64,000 bases of DNA from Siphonodentalium dalli (Eukaryota; Mollusca; Scaphopoda; Gadilida; Siphonodentaliidae): the NCBI GenBank assembly GCA_032622095.1, contig CP136065.1:25799141-25863140 (forward strand), given 5' to 3'. Below are positions 12,656 to 25,350 of this stretch, piece by piece. The position numbers and the translations under genes are program-made. Each line of letters begins with the position of its first letter. The stretch's first letter is position 1. The notes below the pieces were generated by a model that was not told the origin of the DNA, searched no databases, and saw only the letters and a list, made by a program, of their open reading frames with translations.

Positions 12656-12701
12656 AGAGCTCAGTCCCCTACGCATAGCGTTGTGAGGGGACTGAACTCT
12701 G
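12656..12701. repeat. Short hairpin in a dispersed repeat
   Basis: agagctcagtcccct pairs with aggggactgaactct. The flanking 12600-12830 shares gatcgatag-type sequence with 6.9-7.1 kb (aatgataggccag). A direct duplication of atatttgggatatgctggat lies at 12370-12430. Confidence 0.6.
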
Positions 12702-12829
12702 TTTTGCAGCTTGGGAATCTGCTCGCTATCATATACTAGTACACTTTTTAACGTCATGACAAATTTATAGCAATGATAGGCCAGCCGATTCATCGCAATC
12801 GTTTTGTCGACATTAATGGATATATAGAC

Positions 12830-13620
12830 AGAACACAACGCGCATCTTAATCGAGAATCTTTTATCGAATGAGTTGCGGATGGCGGAAGGATATATTTCG
12901 CGAGAGCGTAGCTCGAGCGAAATGTAACTATGCGTCATCCGCAACGAGTTCGATAAAATATTCGAGATTATGATGCAAGTTGTGTTCTGTATTTATTCTA
13001 CACCGTTCAGTCCGATAAGTTCAATCCATGAATGTCACCTTCATTGTTACTATAACTACCTTTATTGCGATTTAAGTCTGACAAATAACCAGTAATTATG
13101 GGGGAATTACCGGAAGCGGATGATCGGCGTAATGTACGTCATCTTCTTGGAGTCAACGTCAACACGAATAGTTCCGGCTTTTATTGCACACCCAATGGCT
13201 TATTTGTGCGAAATACAGCAAAATACAGAATAATTGAAACGTTCAATAAAAAAATGTGTATTGAACATTACAAACTATTACGTCAACAGCGTCACTGGCG
13301 ACGTCAACTTTAACAGAAAAAGTCTTCGCTAAATTATGGGGTATAATCTACATTAAGCACATGTTTTTAAACAATATCGACCTAAATGTTAGTATGTTAT
13401 ACAAGCTGCAATCTTCAGAGTATGCAATAAACATAGAACAACACAGTAGTGTGAACATGTTAACGTTATTGCACTCGTTTGTCGTTAACCAGTTCACACA
13501 CTTGTGTCGTTATATCTATGTATTCCACTAGAGGTATACACTAACGTGTATTCAATGACTGGGATTCCGTTGAATACATGTGCCTCACGTCAATGGGTGT
13601 GGAATAATAATCGTTATTAA
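12830..13620 (+). repeat. Dispersed repeat F with terminal hairpin
   Basis: The hairpin tcttttatcgaatgagttgc/gcaacgagttcgataaaa spans 12852-12966. The rest matches 48190-48660 in reverse (agtctgacaaataaccagta; ggtgtggaataa-like end). About 350 bp near 13200-13550 has no counterpart in the other copy and may be an insertion. Confidence 0.7.
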
Positions 13621-14250
13621 TCATCTAATAAATTCATTGTTCATCATGTAATATGCTGCAAAATAGATTAACGCTTCCGAGTTATGGGAACGATATTATG
13701 ACGTAAACATTTTTATTTTAGTAATAAAGTGTCGTCTGGCAAATTGTTCGCTCGTAAAGTTTCTTTCAATTTTATAACAGTTCATGATCGAATCGACAAT
13801 CAGATCATAGAAGTACCACACAACTTCAAGCATGCGATTCAAATAGACCTTGCTTCTAAATTAAAACCCATTGAGAGTACCCAGACATGGTTGCCTATGG
13901 ATACCAGTTTAACATTAATCTTGGAGATAGCTGCTGCATGCTGTGAGAGTTATTTGGAGAAGAAGTGAATGGCGCACATGATCGCTTACGTTTAGTCTCA
14001 AAGATCACGCCATTTTCGCTGACAATTGACGGGTTTAGATCGGGAACTTTTAACTTTAAACTTCAGACGCTGTCAGACTGGTGCCAATGGTCAGACGATC
14101 TGATCGGTAGACATTCTCGCATATCGATAAAGGATCGATAGATCAGGTCTATCCGTATCCGAAAAAGTCTGGGGATGGAGTCAATTACGCGCCAATTACT
14201 GACAGGGACTGGCGTTCGAAATTAGAAATTTCAGACATAAACATGTCTAT
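13620..14250. other. No recognised feature
   Basis: A short ORF at 13729-13968 lacks an ATG start and any family motif. No clear repeat was identified. Confidence 0.4.
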
Positions 14251-14570
14251 CAAAGTGATGTGAAACACTCCGGTAGGGTCATCAAAGAGCAACTGAGAAT
14301 AACCTTGCTCAAAGTAGTTATTTGTTACGAATATTAATCCAAATTGACCATACACACTGTCTTTCTTATATATTAATTAAATGCAATGACTCTCGATGGC
14401 GAAATCATTTGTGTTAGATTATCGCTGATAGTTGCGTCCCGAATCGAGATGTAAATATTTACAATTGAGCGTAGTTCAGACGATGTTTTCTGTGGAGTGG
14501 TATGGTCGATTTCTTTGACGTTTTCGACGATGTTAGTAGAATGCTACATTCTCCAGGTTATGTACGCGAT
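14250..14570 (-). repeat. Dispersed repeat D, uninterrupted copy
   Basis: Reverse complement of 17100-17320 joined to 18771-18880. atatataagaa runs directly into agacagtgtg, and the copy continues to caaataactactttgagcaa. It is the empty-site counterpart of the insertion at 17321-18770. Confidence 0.8.
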
Positions 14571-15518
14571 GATCTGACGAGTTTGTTATAGTGGCACGCT
14601 AGTTTTGATTTTAGATTTTTTTTTATTAATTCATTATTTATAAATTTTGTGTTCGTTTTTAGTAACGACAAGCCCTGCGTTATACATCATTATTAGACGT
14701 ACCCGGTACCCCGGTCATATGGTATTGCTTTACCCACCCTCTATATAAGGAACACCCAACGCAGAGAATGCATTAAAGCACCTCAACATCCACACGATAA
14801 TATAAATGAACATTGGACATCTAGCTACTAACCAATATTTCCTTTAAATCATGGCAATGTGGTCCTACAGATAATCGTGATCAAATTCCTTCGTCAAAAA
14901 GCAACATCGCACGCGGATGCGCTGTAAATACAAACACGTCGCAGATAGTTATGTATTTGAACACTAACGAAGAGGTCAATACAAGCATCTAGGCTTAAGA
15001 AGACCGAAGATCACAGGTAATCACAGGTAATCACAGGATATATGAGCCGCAGACGACAGACACGTGCGGAAGGATTCCTATTAATTGGTGGGAAATGTTC
15101 AGATCCGAATAATATATATGTATATGGCTGCTATTGTCAATTAGAGCGAACATTTCACAATGCACATTTTGGAAACAGAAACTGTAGAGTTTGACAATTC
15201 ATTTTATTTCTTCCTAGTTCTGTCCACGTAACATGCCAGCACACGATAACTGGTCAAAACTCTTCACTCTTCGCACAACCGACAAAGTAGAGTCGAAATA
15301 CTGATCACACAACAAGCCAGAGATTAGCAGACCGTACATGGCCAAGGATAACGCTATCACGTTCGTTGCATGCATGACACATTCAGTAAAACAAACGGTA
15401 AATAACATAATACCCGTGTAATGACTAAACTGCAGAAGTGCATTCTCTGTAAAATGAGGTTTATTGAGACACTGTTTGAGATGCCTTTATGCTGTATTGA
15501 ACATGTCATTGTCAGCGC
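14570..15518. other. No recognised gene
   Basis: Three tandem copies of aatcacaggt at ~15013-15038. The 15040-15110 segment (gcagacgacagac; ggtgggaaatgttcagat) belongs to a dispersed family also at 16980-17050 and 38560-38660. Confidence 0.5.
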
Positions 15519-15540
15519 GGGGGGGGGGGGGGGGGGGGGG
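15519..15540 (+). repeat. 22-base G homopolymer
   Basis: An unbroken run of 22 G. It can form G-quadruplex structures and its length is prone to sequencing error. Adjacent chance ORFs encode Gly/Pro runs only. Confidence 0.95.
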
Positions 15541-16540
15541 CGATACAATACGACAGTTTATTTGTCAATCATGACGCTCTTTCGGGCAGGACAATTTACG
15601 ATACTAATAGAAACATAATATAAACATAATATAATGTATGATTGTATTGATTGGTATAAAGAAAGAAAAAAAAAGTCCCGTGGTCATTATATATATATAT
15701 GTACAACCAAGCGTTGGCAATAAATATGAATTTGAGCAAATAGTCCTTATTGTGGAAAAATGGGGGCTAGTTTACTAGTCGTGTTCTTTGTCATGTTATG
15801 GGATTTCGATCCTCCTTTACAACTTGGGAGTTGCAGCATCGTGGGTGTACAACAAATCATGTCACACTATATCGGTGACATGCATGAATCGCTTGAGAGA
15901 TAACAATCATATCTAAATGTATATATGAGAGATTAATATACCATAAATTATCGAGGATAACATTATGATGTCGGCTGGTAACTTCAGAAAAAAAACAGAC
16001 TGTAGGTATTCCAGATAATTTCCGCTTTTAGTGAAACGTATCGACTACGTTGCAGAAGTGAATGCTAGGATTGGTGTAAACAATATTTATTTGAACGGAA
16101 GAATTTACAGAACATCACATTGACAATTGGGTAACAAGGATTGGGTAACAAGCCATAAGCCTATGGCTTTTATAAAAAATCCTTTCCTCTAGAAATGTTA
16201 TCCCGAGTGTCAATACAGACAGCTACAGGGTAAAGAGGACGGGAATTTGAATATTGTTCTGTGTTTTCAAACAAATGTTGGGAAATTAGTTAAGCGAGTG
16301 CAGGGGTGAGAAAGCTGGAGGTGTGATAGAAGGGAGAAAATAATTAAATAGGTAGGACAGATAATGAAGTAGGTAGGAAAATAAATGTGATAAATGGTGT
16401 ATACAATAATGCCTCAGTCATAATCGAAATTTTATATCATGGTTTTAAAGCAAAGTTTCAATGGATAGAGAAATTAAAAATATCATAAAACAATCTGGGC
16501 AGATTCATCTGTTGGTTATCCCTTTACCGAACAAAACGGC
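15541..16540. other. No recognised gene
   Basis: Contains a short (ta)n run at ~15689 and a duplicated ggattgggtaacaag at 16118-16151. Nothing coding. Confidence 0.5.
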
Positions 16541-16815
16541 TCTGTGCCAATGCATTCTCTTATATATGCGAGTCGACCATAGGTCGCCTCGCATATATAA
16601 GAGAATGCATTGGCTTAACACATATTAAAACTGATAAAATTGTCAAAGAATGTAGCAAAATATTATAAAAATATTATAAAAAATGTAAGAAAAAATTATA
16701 AAATTGTTAAAGAATGTAAGAAAAAATGGCAAAAAGTGTTTTTTAGGCCAATGTATTCTCTTATATATACGTGGCGACCTATGATCGCATATAAGAGAAT
16801 GCATTGGCACAGGGC
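16540..16815. mobile_element. MITE family B copy
   Basis: gtgccaatgcattctcttat, gtcgaccataggtcgcctcg and gagaatgcattggcacagg arms form nested inverted repeats. The AT-rich centre has degenerate (taaaaaatgtaag) repeats. Confidence 0.8.
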
Positions 16816-17039
16816 ATAACTGTAACTATAGAAACGGAATTAGACGCCAAATACTAGGATTGAGATGCCTATTAGCTATTTGAACTCATTCAATGGGTTG
16901 GATTGAATGGATTCTTCCAGTCAGAAAAAGAAGTATACATTGGAATGGTCCATTGTTTATCTGGAGGGGTTTTCATGACGTATGACGACAGACAGACGAA
17001 CATATAATACAAGTGCAGAAGGCTTCCCATTAGCGGTGG

Positions 17040-17320
17040 GAAATGTTCAGATATAGCTTAAAGACATATTATGGACTTTTTCGGGTGCGTGAAACTCATA
17101 AATTGGTACTCAAGCGCTATGCCAACTGGGGAATGTAGCATTCTACTAACATCGCCCAAACTCTCAAAGAAATCGACCATACAACTCCATAGAAAACACC
17201 GTCTGAACCATGCTCAATTGTAAATATTTACATCTCGATTCGGGACGCAATAATCGGCGATAAACTAACGCAAATGATTTCGCCATTGATACTCAATGCA
17301 TTTAATAAATATATAAGAAC
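17040..17320 (+). repeat. Dispersed repeat D, left part of interrupted copy
   Basis: Continues after the insertion at 18771 (gacagtgtgttttggaaatt). The uninterrupted version is at 14250-14570 on the other strand. Confidence 0.8.
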
Positions 17321-18770
17321 TAGAAGGTGACCCGACTTCGTCCGGGCTTTGACCTTGAATTGTCCATTTTGAAGGCCAAGGTCGGGTGGGGTCACGATTT
17401 GACCCGTCCAAAACACTGCCCGGACAAAAGTACCCGACAAAAGTACCCGTCGAATTCCATCCGGTTTTACCCAATTTGACCTCGAATTGATCATTTTGAA
17501 GGTCAATGTCAGGTCGGGGTCACGACTCGATTTGCCCAAAACACTCAGTGGACAAAAGTAACCACACGTATCAAATTTCGTCGAAATCCCATCAAAATTC
17601 GCGATTTGACCTCGAATTGACCCGATTTCAAGGTCACGTCGGACGGGCAAATGAATATGCTTATGAGACTCCCCATACGAAAGTACCCCCACATACCAAG
17701 TTTCATCAAAATCCCGTAATATTTGGGCGTTTGACCTTGAAATGACCCGATTTCAAGGTCAAGGTCACGTCGCACGGGCAAATTAATAGGCCTATGCCAA
17801 TCCCGATCGAACGTACCCCCACATACCAAATTTCATCGAAATCCCGTGATATTCGGGCGTTTGACCTTGAAATTACCCGATTTCAAGGTCAAGGTCACGT
17901 CGCACGGGCAAATTAATAGGCCTATGTCCGTTCCCGGCCGAAAATACCCCCACATACCAAGTTTCATCAAAATCGCCTGGCCGTTTTCGAGTTCATCGCG
18001 AACACACACACAGACACACAGACAGACAGATCTTCCAAAATATATAATAGACTAGAAGGTGACCCGACTTCGTCCGGGCTATGCAAAAACGAAATTTCAA
18101 GTCGATAGCTCCACCCGTTTCCGAGATCTGGTCTGCGCATGCGCGAAGCTGGCGTCGCACGGGCTCGGCGACCCGATAAAATTCGTATCCGGGGCAAGAT
18201 ACATTCACATACCAAATTTCAAATCGATAGCTCCACCCGTTTCCGAGATATATATATTGCCCAATGTCATTTGCGGATACCTCGGCCGGCGATGAGTTAA
18301 CGCGACATCGGCCGGTTAAGAGTTAAACGCGATCACGTCACGTTCTGTTGACGGCGTAATATATTTACGGAATGTTTTTCGATGAGCGAAGCATGGTCCT
18401 GCGTTCTTCTCGATAATTAAGGTAGACACTTTAAACGTACACAGGCGTGTGATACATCATTGGAAATAGGAAGCGCCACAGATTCTAACCGTGCAAATTA
18501 TATGACTGACAATTAATTATTCGCGCTATATCGAATCGATTTGTGAGCACCGAACTGAAATATATTAGCGCAAAACGGCGTAAAAACAGATTTGACCTCG
18601 GCACGTGAAAAGTTGACCTCGGATCTGAAAATTAATATGCATATGCCACTTCCCGGCCGATAGTATCCTCACGTACGAAGTTTCATCGAAATCGGGTCGG
18701 CCGTTTTCGAGTTCATCGTGAACACACAGACACACAGACACACAGACAGATCTTCCAAAAATATATAATA
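17321..18770. mobile_element. Nested 1.45-kb insertion made of two ~0.72-kb related units
   Basis: Each unit starts tagaaggtgacccgacttcg and ends gttttcgagttcatcg, a (gacaca)n/(gacaga)n run and tcttccaaaa.atatataata. The first unit (to 18052) contains four ~118-134 bp tandem subunits (tttgaccttgaaatgacccg; atttcaaggtcaaggtcacg). It is inserted into a copy of repeat D whose empty version is in this window. ORFs at 17228-18295 simply read the repeat. Confidence 0.75.
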
Positions 18771-19195
18771 GATGACAGTGTGTTTTGGAAATTTGTATTA
18801 TTATTCATAAAAATAACTACTTTGAGCAAGTTTATTCTCCATTTCTATTTAATCACCCAACCGGAGTATTTCACAATTAAGTCATCACTTTAATAAGTTT
18901 AAAAAACGGCATATAGTCGCTCGTGTTAATTATTATTTTAACAATTCCTAAGGGAGCTACTACTCATCAATGAGTATTTAGTACAGAAATGGTTAGACGT
19001 GGCATGGTCGTCGTGGACAGCAAATCGTACCAAAATGTGCAATTTAGTGGTCTAAGATATATAATAACATGAAAATATAAATGCATACTGAAAAGACAGG
19101 AGCACGAAAGTAGGTGTCCTCATCTGCATGCACCATTGGATCTATTTTATGCGTCTATGTGTCACAGAGAAATGTCTTATTTCGCAAATAAATTT

Positions 19196-19878
19196 CCTTA
19201 ATATTAAAACAATAAAAGGTCAGCCGACCACAGTGTCCTCCGACAACGTGGCAAGTCGATGCCGCTTTGTTAAAGAAATTAAAAAAATGTTGAAATGTTG
19301 TAAGTCGAAAGGGTTAATAATTCCATAAAAAAAATCCGTCATCTATATACATGTTGCACATCTCCAATATGTGGGTAACAATACTCTGCAGTTTCAAATA
19401 TCTACGATCAAAACTGTAGGAGGAGTTGATTACACCATGAAGATACCCTCATACAGAAAATTATAAAAAATGTTGAAATTTTCTCAAGTCGAAAAGGGTT
19501 AATACCTCTGTCAAAAAATAATTTTTCCGTCATCTATATATATGTTGCACATCTTCAATATATGGGCAACAATATTCTGAAGTTTCACATCTCTGGGATG
19601 GAAACTGTATGAGGAGTTTATTACACCATGAAGGTACCCTCATACAGAAAAGGGTTAATACCTCTGTCAAAAAAGAAAATTCCGTCATCCATATACATGT
19701 TGCACATCTTCAATATATGGGCAACAATATTCTGAAGTTTCACATCTCTGTGATGGAATCTGTAGGAGGAGATGATTACACCATGAAGGTACTCAAAAGT
19801 GTGACGGACGGACGGACCCGTTTCTATAGTCCCCCGAAAATTAATTGTTCGGGGGGACAATATATATACCTGCTAGCA
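19196..19878 (+). mobile_element. Dispersed repeat E with Helitron-like 3' end
   Basis: Three internal units (catgttgcacatct.caatat; gattacaccatgaaggta) are followed by (gacg)n, a hairpin gtcccccgaa/ttcgggggg and, 14 bases on, CTAG. Same structure as 35260-35812. Confidence 0.5.
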
Positions 19879-20497
19879 ATGCTCGTTTTTAACAACAAGC
19901 CCACGTAGGACAGGAGAAAACAGTGCTCCAATATTAAATTCTTCAGGAATTGTCTAATGGGTATGCGCCATGCACTCATAAAAAGGTTTGAATTAAATGA
20001 ATTAAACAAAGGAACGGGTCAGTAAAAGAAACAAAGACATATTGATATGCGTACACACTGTACCATGAATTAAACATTTTATAGATGCATACATCTCTAA
20101 AGGCAGGGAGAACAGAATCATCAGACACAAACAATTTATTTATAACAGTTCACCCAACCTTCGTGAACCAACAAGTTGAAGCATTATGCACACAGACGTC
20201 TTTGTATTTTGAGTTACTACAAAATAATGGCACAAACGACGAACACTACATGGAAATGCATTTCACTCTCGAGAAAATATTGATTCTATCATGACATAGC
20301 TGCGCTAACAAATAGTCTCGTTCGATACTGTCATTTATAATTTTGCTTCAAAGTTCATGATTTGACCCTCTCGCGGATTTTAAAGAGGTCGGCTAGTGGT
20401 TTCGATCAAAGTTATGTACACTTCCATGCCACTCATTGTGGTGTCTGACGTTTGGGGAACTGGCTGAAAATCCATGACGAGAGCCGCGATGGTACAG

Positions 20498-20713
20498 CAT
20501 TTAAGATCATGTGCCAGTGCATTCTCTCCCATAGGGAGCCTCGCATATACAAGAGAATGCACTGCTTACAAGGTCAAGGTAAATATTGTTAGGCCACTTA
20601 ATTCTCTTATATATATATAGGGGCTCCCGATGTGAAACGCTCATATATAAGAGAATGCATTGGCACAGGGTTTTCGCAAAATTTCAGGAAGCTCCAGTCA
20701 TGGAAGGGTTAAA
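20498..20713. mobile_element. MITE family B copy
   Basis: gccagtgcattctctcccat, ggtcaaggtaaatattgtta and aaatttcaggaagctccagt, ending atggaagggttaa. 19880-20498 shows no other recognised feature. Confidence 0.8.
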
Positions 20714-21139
20714 CCAGAACACTGGGAATGAAACCACAACCTGGGTGAGAATATAGTAGCCGATGTATCTTAGAAACAAAATTGATAGAGATGTTTTGCA
20801 AACTCACGATTATATTAGCAATTACAAACAAGTTGTTCTCATTGGGTCCCATCATTCACCAGAATTGACATTCCGTCACGAGGAAGGCGTGCCACTTCCT
20901 TCATAAAATCTGACAACGACGAAGTCCGACTCTCCTATCCTCACCAGTGTTCGATTTTTCTAAATATACTTTTCAAAAGTCCTGACTGGGAATAGCATCC
21001 TGAACAGGTTGGACTAAGCTTGGTGTTAATAAGTACAGCTCACTGTGCATGCTCAGATAATGCAATGTGAGATGTCATAAGATCAAGTGTGTGATTTGTG
21101 CTGGGATAATAAGACAGTTCTTCTATGTCACTCCTGTTG

Positions 21140-23480
21140 ATAACATGAAGAAGCACGCGAAAATCAAATTTGAAGAAAATATTGAAGAACGAATAAGAGA
21201 AGCATCTAACCCACGAGACTTTTAGAGAATAATACATTACCTACTAAACAAGAAACGAGCAAAAAACATCCCCCCACTATACAGTTCTTCCGGCACTATA
21301 ACTGCCAACAGTAAGACATATGCAATTGATGATGTCGACAAAGCAAAAATTCTAAACGAAAGCTTTATTGCAAATTCTACCATTAATGATACCAATCATA
21401 ACTTGCCTCATTTTCCGAAGCGCACCGCAAACACCATGCCAGATTTGGTTTTCACAGAATCAGAGGATGAATCAGCCATCAAATCTTTTAAACTTAACAA
21501 AGCCCATGGCCATGATGGAATTAGTGTTAGAATACTCAGGGAAACAGCAAAATCAATAGCTCGCCCACTCGTCCTTCTATTCAGGAAATCTATCAACTCA
21601 AAGAAATTCCCAGAGTCCTGGAAAGCAGCAAACGTGATCCCGATTTTCAAAAAAGATGATCCAGCGGAAGCCAAAAATTACCGACCAATTTCCCTTCTAC
21701 CATGTGTGGCTAAAGTTTTTGAGAAAGTGGTTTTGAAACAGATTAGTAAATTTTTCATTGAAAATGAACTTTTATACTTCCATCAGTCAGGATTTCTCAC
21801 AGGTCATAGTACAACATACCAACTATTAGACCTATATCACAACCTGTGCCAATCCCTTGACAAAGGACTACTTACATGTTCTATATTCTGTGATATTTCC
21901 AAAGCCTTTGAGAGGGTTTGGCACAGGGGACTGATACACAAATTAAATGCTTATGGATTAGAAGGAAATATTTTAAATTGGATAGAAAACTACCTAGAAA
22001 ATCGGACGCAGAGGGTCCTAATCAATGACACATTTTCAAAATAAGAGGTCCTCCCAGCGGGAGTTCCACAAGGGTCTATCCTGGCTGGGACCATTTTTGT
22101 TCTTAGTCTATATAAATGATTTAGCCGACGGTATTGAATCAATAACGAGAATGTATGCCGACAATACTTGCCTCACGAACAGTCACTTTGATCTTAATAT
22201 ACTTGAACATACTATGAACAGCGATTTAGACAAAATTACAGCGTGGTCCCAAAACTGGTTGGTCAGTTTCAACCCAACTAAATCAGTTGGCATGTCCTTT
22301 TCACTAGTTGCGCCCTCAACAATGAAACCAAACCTCAATTTCGTAGGAAATTCAATCAACTTCGTGGACAAGCATATACACTTAGGTCTGGAACTCCAAT
22401 CAAATCTCAAATGGAACGCACACATTGAAGGGTCTGTCAAAAGAATTGCCTCACGTCTGTCTCAACTCCGACGGATTAAATATCAACTCAACCGGAAAAC
22501 CATTGAAATTATTTACAAAACATATATTTTACCCTTATTTGATTATTCAGACGCCGTCTGGGACAATGCCTCAAATTATATGTTAGAGAAGCTTGACTGG
22601 CTTCATGTCGACGCTGGACGGATAGTCAGTGGTATCACCCGTTCTGCTTCGGACAACACGGTATTACAGGAGGTCGGATGGCCATCACTCAATAAACGAC
22701 GTCAACTACATAAACTGCAGGCACTCTATAAAATAATCAATAATCTAGCCCCCTCTTATCTAGCAAATACACTTCCCCCCAGATCACACGAGGTTGCAGA
22801 TTATAATTGGAGACGCCCCGGTAAATTTTACTCATACTATTGCAACACTGAACACTTCAAACAGTCTTTTTTTCCAGCGATGGTGTTAGAATGGAATAAG
22901 CTTCCCAAAGTAATCACCGATGCTGACCAATCTTCTACCTTTAAAACCAACTTGTATCATATAGATCCCACAATCAGCCCCCCTCTACATTTCTATGCTG
23001 GACGCAGAAAATACAAAAATTTTCATTGTCGCATACGTAATTTTTGCAGTGAACTCCGATGTGATATGTTCAATAATTATATCGCTGACAGCCCCGCATG
23101 CTCATGTGGAAATCGATCTGAAGACGCCTATCACTATTTCTTCATGTGCCCATTGTACCAACGTGAGCGCTCAGTTCTCTTTGAGAAACTAGCCCGCGAA
23201 AATCTCAAAGTAAGCCATATTTCAGAACTCATGTGTGGAATACCTTATCTCTCGTCCCAACAAAATGCGAAACTATTTTCCATCACACAGCAATATATTG
23301 CAGCGACTAAGCGTTTTGACCCCTAATGATTATATTTATCTTATTTGCGAATCTATACTTGCTTCCGGAATTTCAACTTTTACCTCACAAGTGGACAAAC
23401 CTCCCATTCAAACATCTCATTCTGATTTATCATCTGTATTGCCTTCCAGAGCACAACAATAACAAAATAGAGAACGAATC
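21140..23480 (+). mobile_element. LINE 2: 5'-truncated, decayed non-LTR retrotransposon
   Basis: Recognisable from about 21140 (KIKFEENIEERI-type linker) through RT to a stop at 23327-23329 and a ~150-bp 3' tail with an (aac)-rich end near 23460-23470. It is unrelated in detail to LINE 1. Upstream 20713-21140 shows nothing recognisable. Confidence 0.88.
21241..23326 (+). pseudogene. Reverse transcriptase ORF2 remnant with altered YADD motif
   Basis: RT blocks are well preserved: NKAHGHDGISV, ANVIPIFKKDD, NYRPISLLPCVAKVFEK, HQSGFLTGHST, IFCDISKAFERVWHRGL (motif A) and AGVPQGSIL (motif B). A TAA near 22042 and a 4-base insertion in motif B (around 22080) shift the frame to the second long ORF (from 22025). 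Motif C reads MYADNTCL, so the second catalytic Asp is Asn. The thumb contains KHIHLGLELQSNLKWN, and the C terminus carries a CSCG...HYFFMC zinc-knuckle and a long tail. A TAG near 21222 breaks the linker. The element is dead as it stands. It probably belongs to the jockey/CR1/L2 group. Confidence 0.9.
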
Positions 23481-23539
23481 AAGTGTACCATTATATTTTA
23501 CAACCAACATAAAAGTACTTAGAATCTATATCTATATTT

Positions 23540-25350
23540 GCGAATGTCTGTCTGTCTGTCTGTCTGTGTTCTATAGAAATTCACAGGGGACCATCTAGAT
23601 GATGCCAAAGGGGTCTACTAGGGGTAGCTTTTTACGAGAAAGATAATGGTCGGGGTTATAATTTTCTAAAGTGACGCCGTTGTTGTCAGGGGCAGAAAAG
23701 GGGGAGGGCAGACAAAAAATTTGTCGCCGATTGCCACCAAACTTATAGTCATCCCCATAATATGAGGAATATAATGGCGTGGTTTAAATATGGCAAAAGT
23801 CGCGCCGTTCGCGTCAGGGGTGCCGGAAGGGGGGGGGGGCAGATTTTTTTTCTGTCGCCGATTGCCACGAAACTTACATATAATCATCCCCATGATATGA
23901 AAAATCAACGGTGTGGTTTAAATATGTCAAAAGTGGCGTCGTTTGAGCCAGGGATGAACGGAAGGGGAGAGGGGCACCAAAATTGATAAAACTAATTTTA
24001 GCGCCGATTTCCACCAAATTGATATATATTCTTCTTCATGATACAAGAAATCTATTTGTGCGATTTAACAACGCCAAATTGTTGTTTTTGGATGAGAGAT
24101 TGGGAGGGGGGTGGGCACTAATTTTGATAATAAGTCGCCGATTGCCACCACACTTATACAAAATCATCCCCATGGTATGAGGAGTCTAATGGTGTGGCTT
24201 TTATCTGTCAAATGTGGCCTCATTCGAGTCAGGGTTGCATTGAAAGGGACAGGGGCACCAAAATTGATGCACAATTGTTTTAGCGCCAATTTCCACCAAA
24301 TTGATACATGTTCTTATCCATGATACGAGGAATCTAATCGTGATTTAAAGACGCCATAGTGGTGCTGTTTGGGTGAGAGATGGAGAGGGGAGGGTTGGCA
24401 CCAAATTTGATAAAAAAAATTGTTTAGTCGCCGATTATCACCAAACTTATAAACAATCATCTCCATGATATCAGGAGTGTAATCGTGTGGTTTTAGGACG
24501 TCACAAGTGGGGCCATTCGAGTCAGTGGCGTATAGAGATGAGAGGGACACAAAATTTTTTATATCTATATGTTTAGTGCCGATTTCCACCAGATTGATAC
24601 ATATTCTTCTCCGTGATACGAGGAATCTTATCGTGTGGTTTAGATACACCAAATTGGTGCCCTATGGGTGAGATATATGGGGACCTTAATTTTGATACGA
24701 ATTTGTATACTCGCCAATTTTCACCAATTTCATATATATGCACCTCTAATCTCTAATGAGTCTTAGTGTGTGCAGCTTGAGTCCGAAATAGGGACGGGAG
24801 GGTCACCAAAACTGATACAAAATATTTTTAGTACCAATTACCATCAAATTCAGACACGTTCTTCTCAAATGATACAAGAAATAAAAGCGTGCTGTCTGTC
24901 TGTCTTTTTGTCTGTCTGTGTGCGTTCTATATATAACTTCTCGCGGTACAATCGAGATGGCACCAAGGCGTTCTAAGAGGGGTAATTTTTTACAAGGAAG
25001 ATAATGGTGCGGGTTAAAATTTTCTAAAATGACGCTGTTGGTGGGATGGGAAATTTAAAAAATATGGTGAAATAGTTTTGTCGCTGATTTCCACCAAACG
25101 AATACATAATCACCTTCCCAATATGGTGTTGTTCGAGTCAGCGTTGCATCAACAATTGATTTAATAAACCAAATTCCACCAAATTCATACACTTTTTTCT
25201 GTAATGATATACCATGAATTAAATCACATTTGGTGTCGTTTGCGTCACGGATGGCGAGCGGATATGCACTATCAGTGATAATTCTTGCTATTCGCCGATA
25301 TCCACATATAAGATATATACAGTCACCAGGCCATCTCCATATCATTTTAA
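23540..25350. repeat. Degenerate tandem array of ~120-148 bp units
   Basis: The anchor cgccgatt.ccaccaaa recurs near 23725, 23856, 24002, 24136, 24284, 24429, 24577, 24712 and 24832. Other shared parts are atcatccccatgatatga and ggcaccaaaattgat. A (gtct)n run followed by gttctata and ggggta..tttttac occurs at both 23545 and 24890, so a longer unit was also duplicated. Gly-rich and Pro-rich ORFs here are not genes. Confidence 0.85.

Noticed and set aside
17228-17692. 154-codon minus-strand ORF
   Set aside because: Lies wholly in tandem repeat sequence (aaggtcaaggtcacg units) repeated elsewhere without conservation of the frame.
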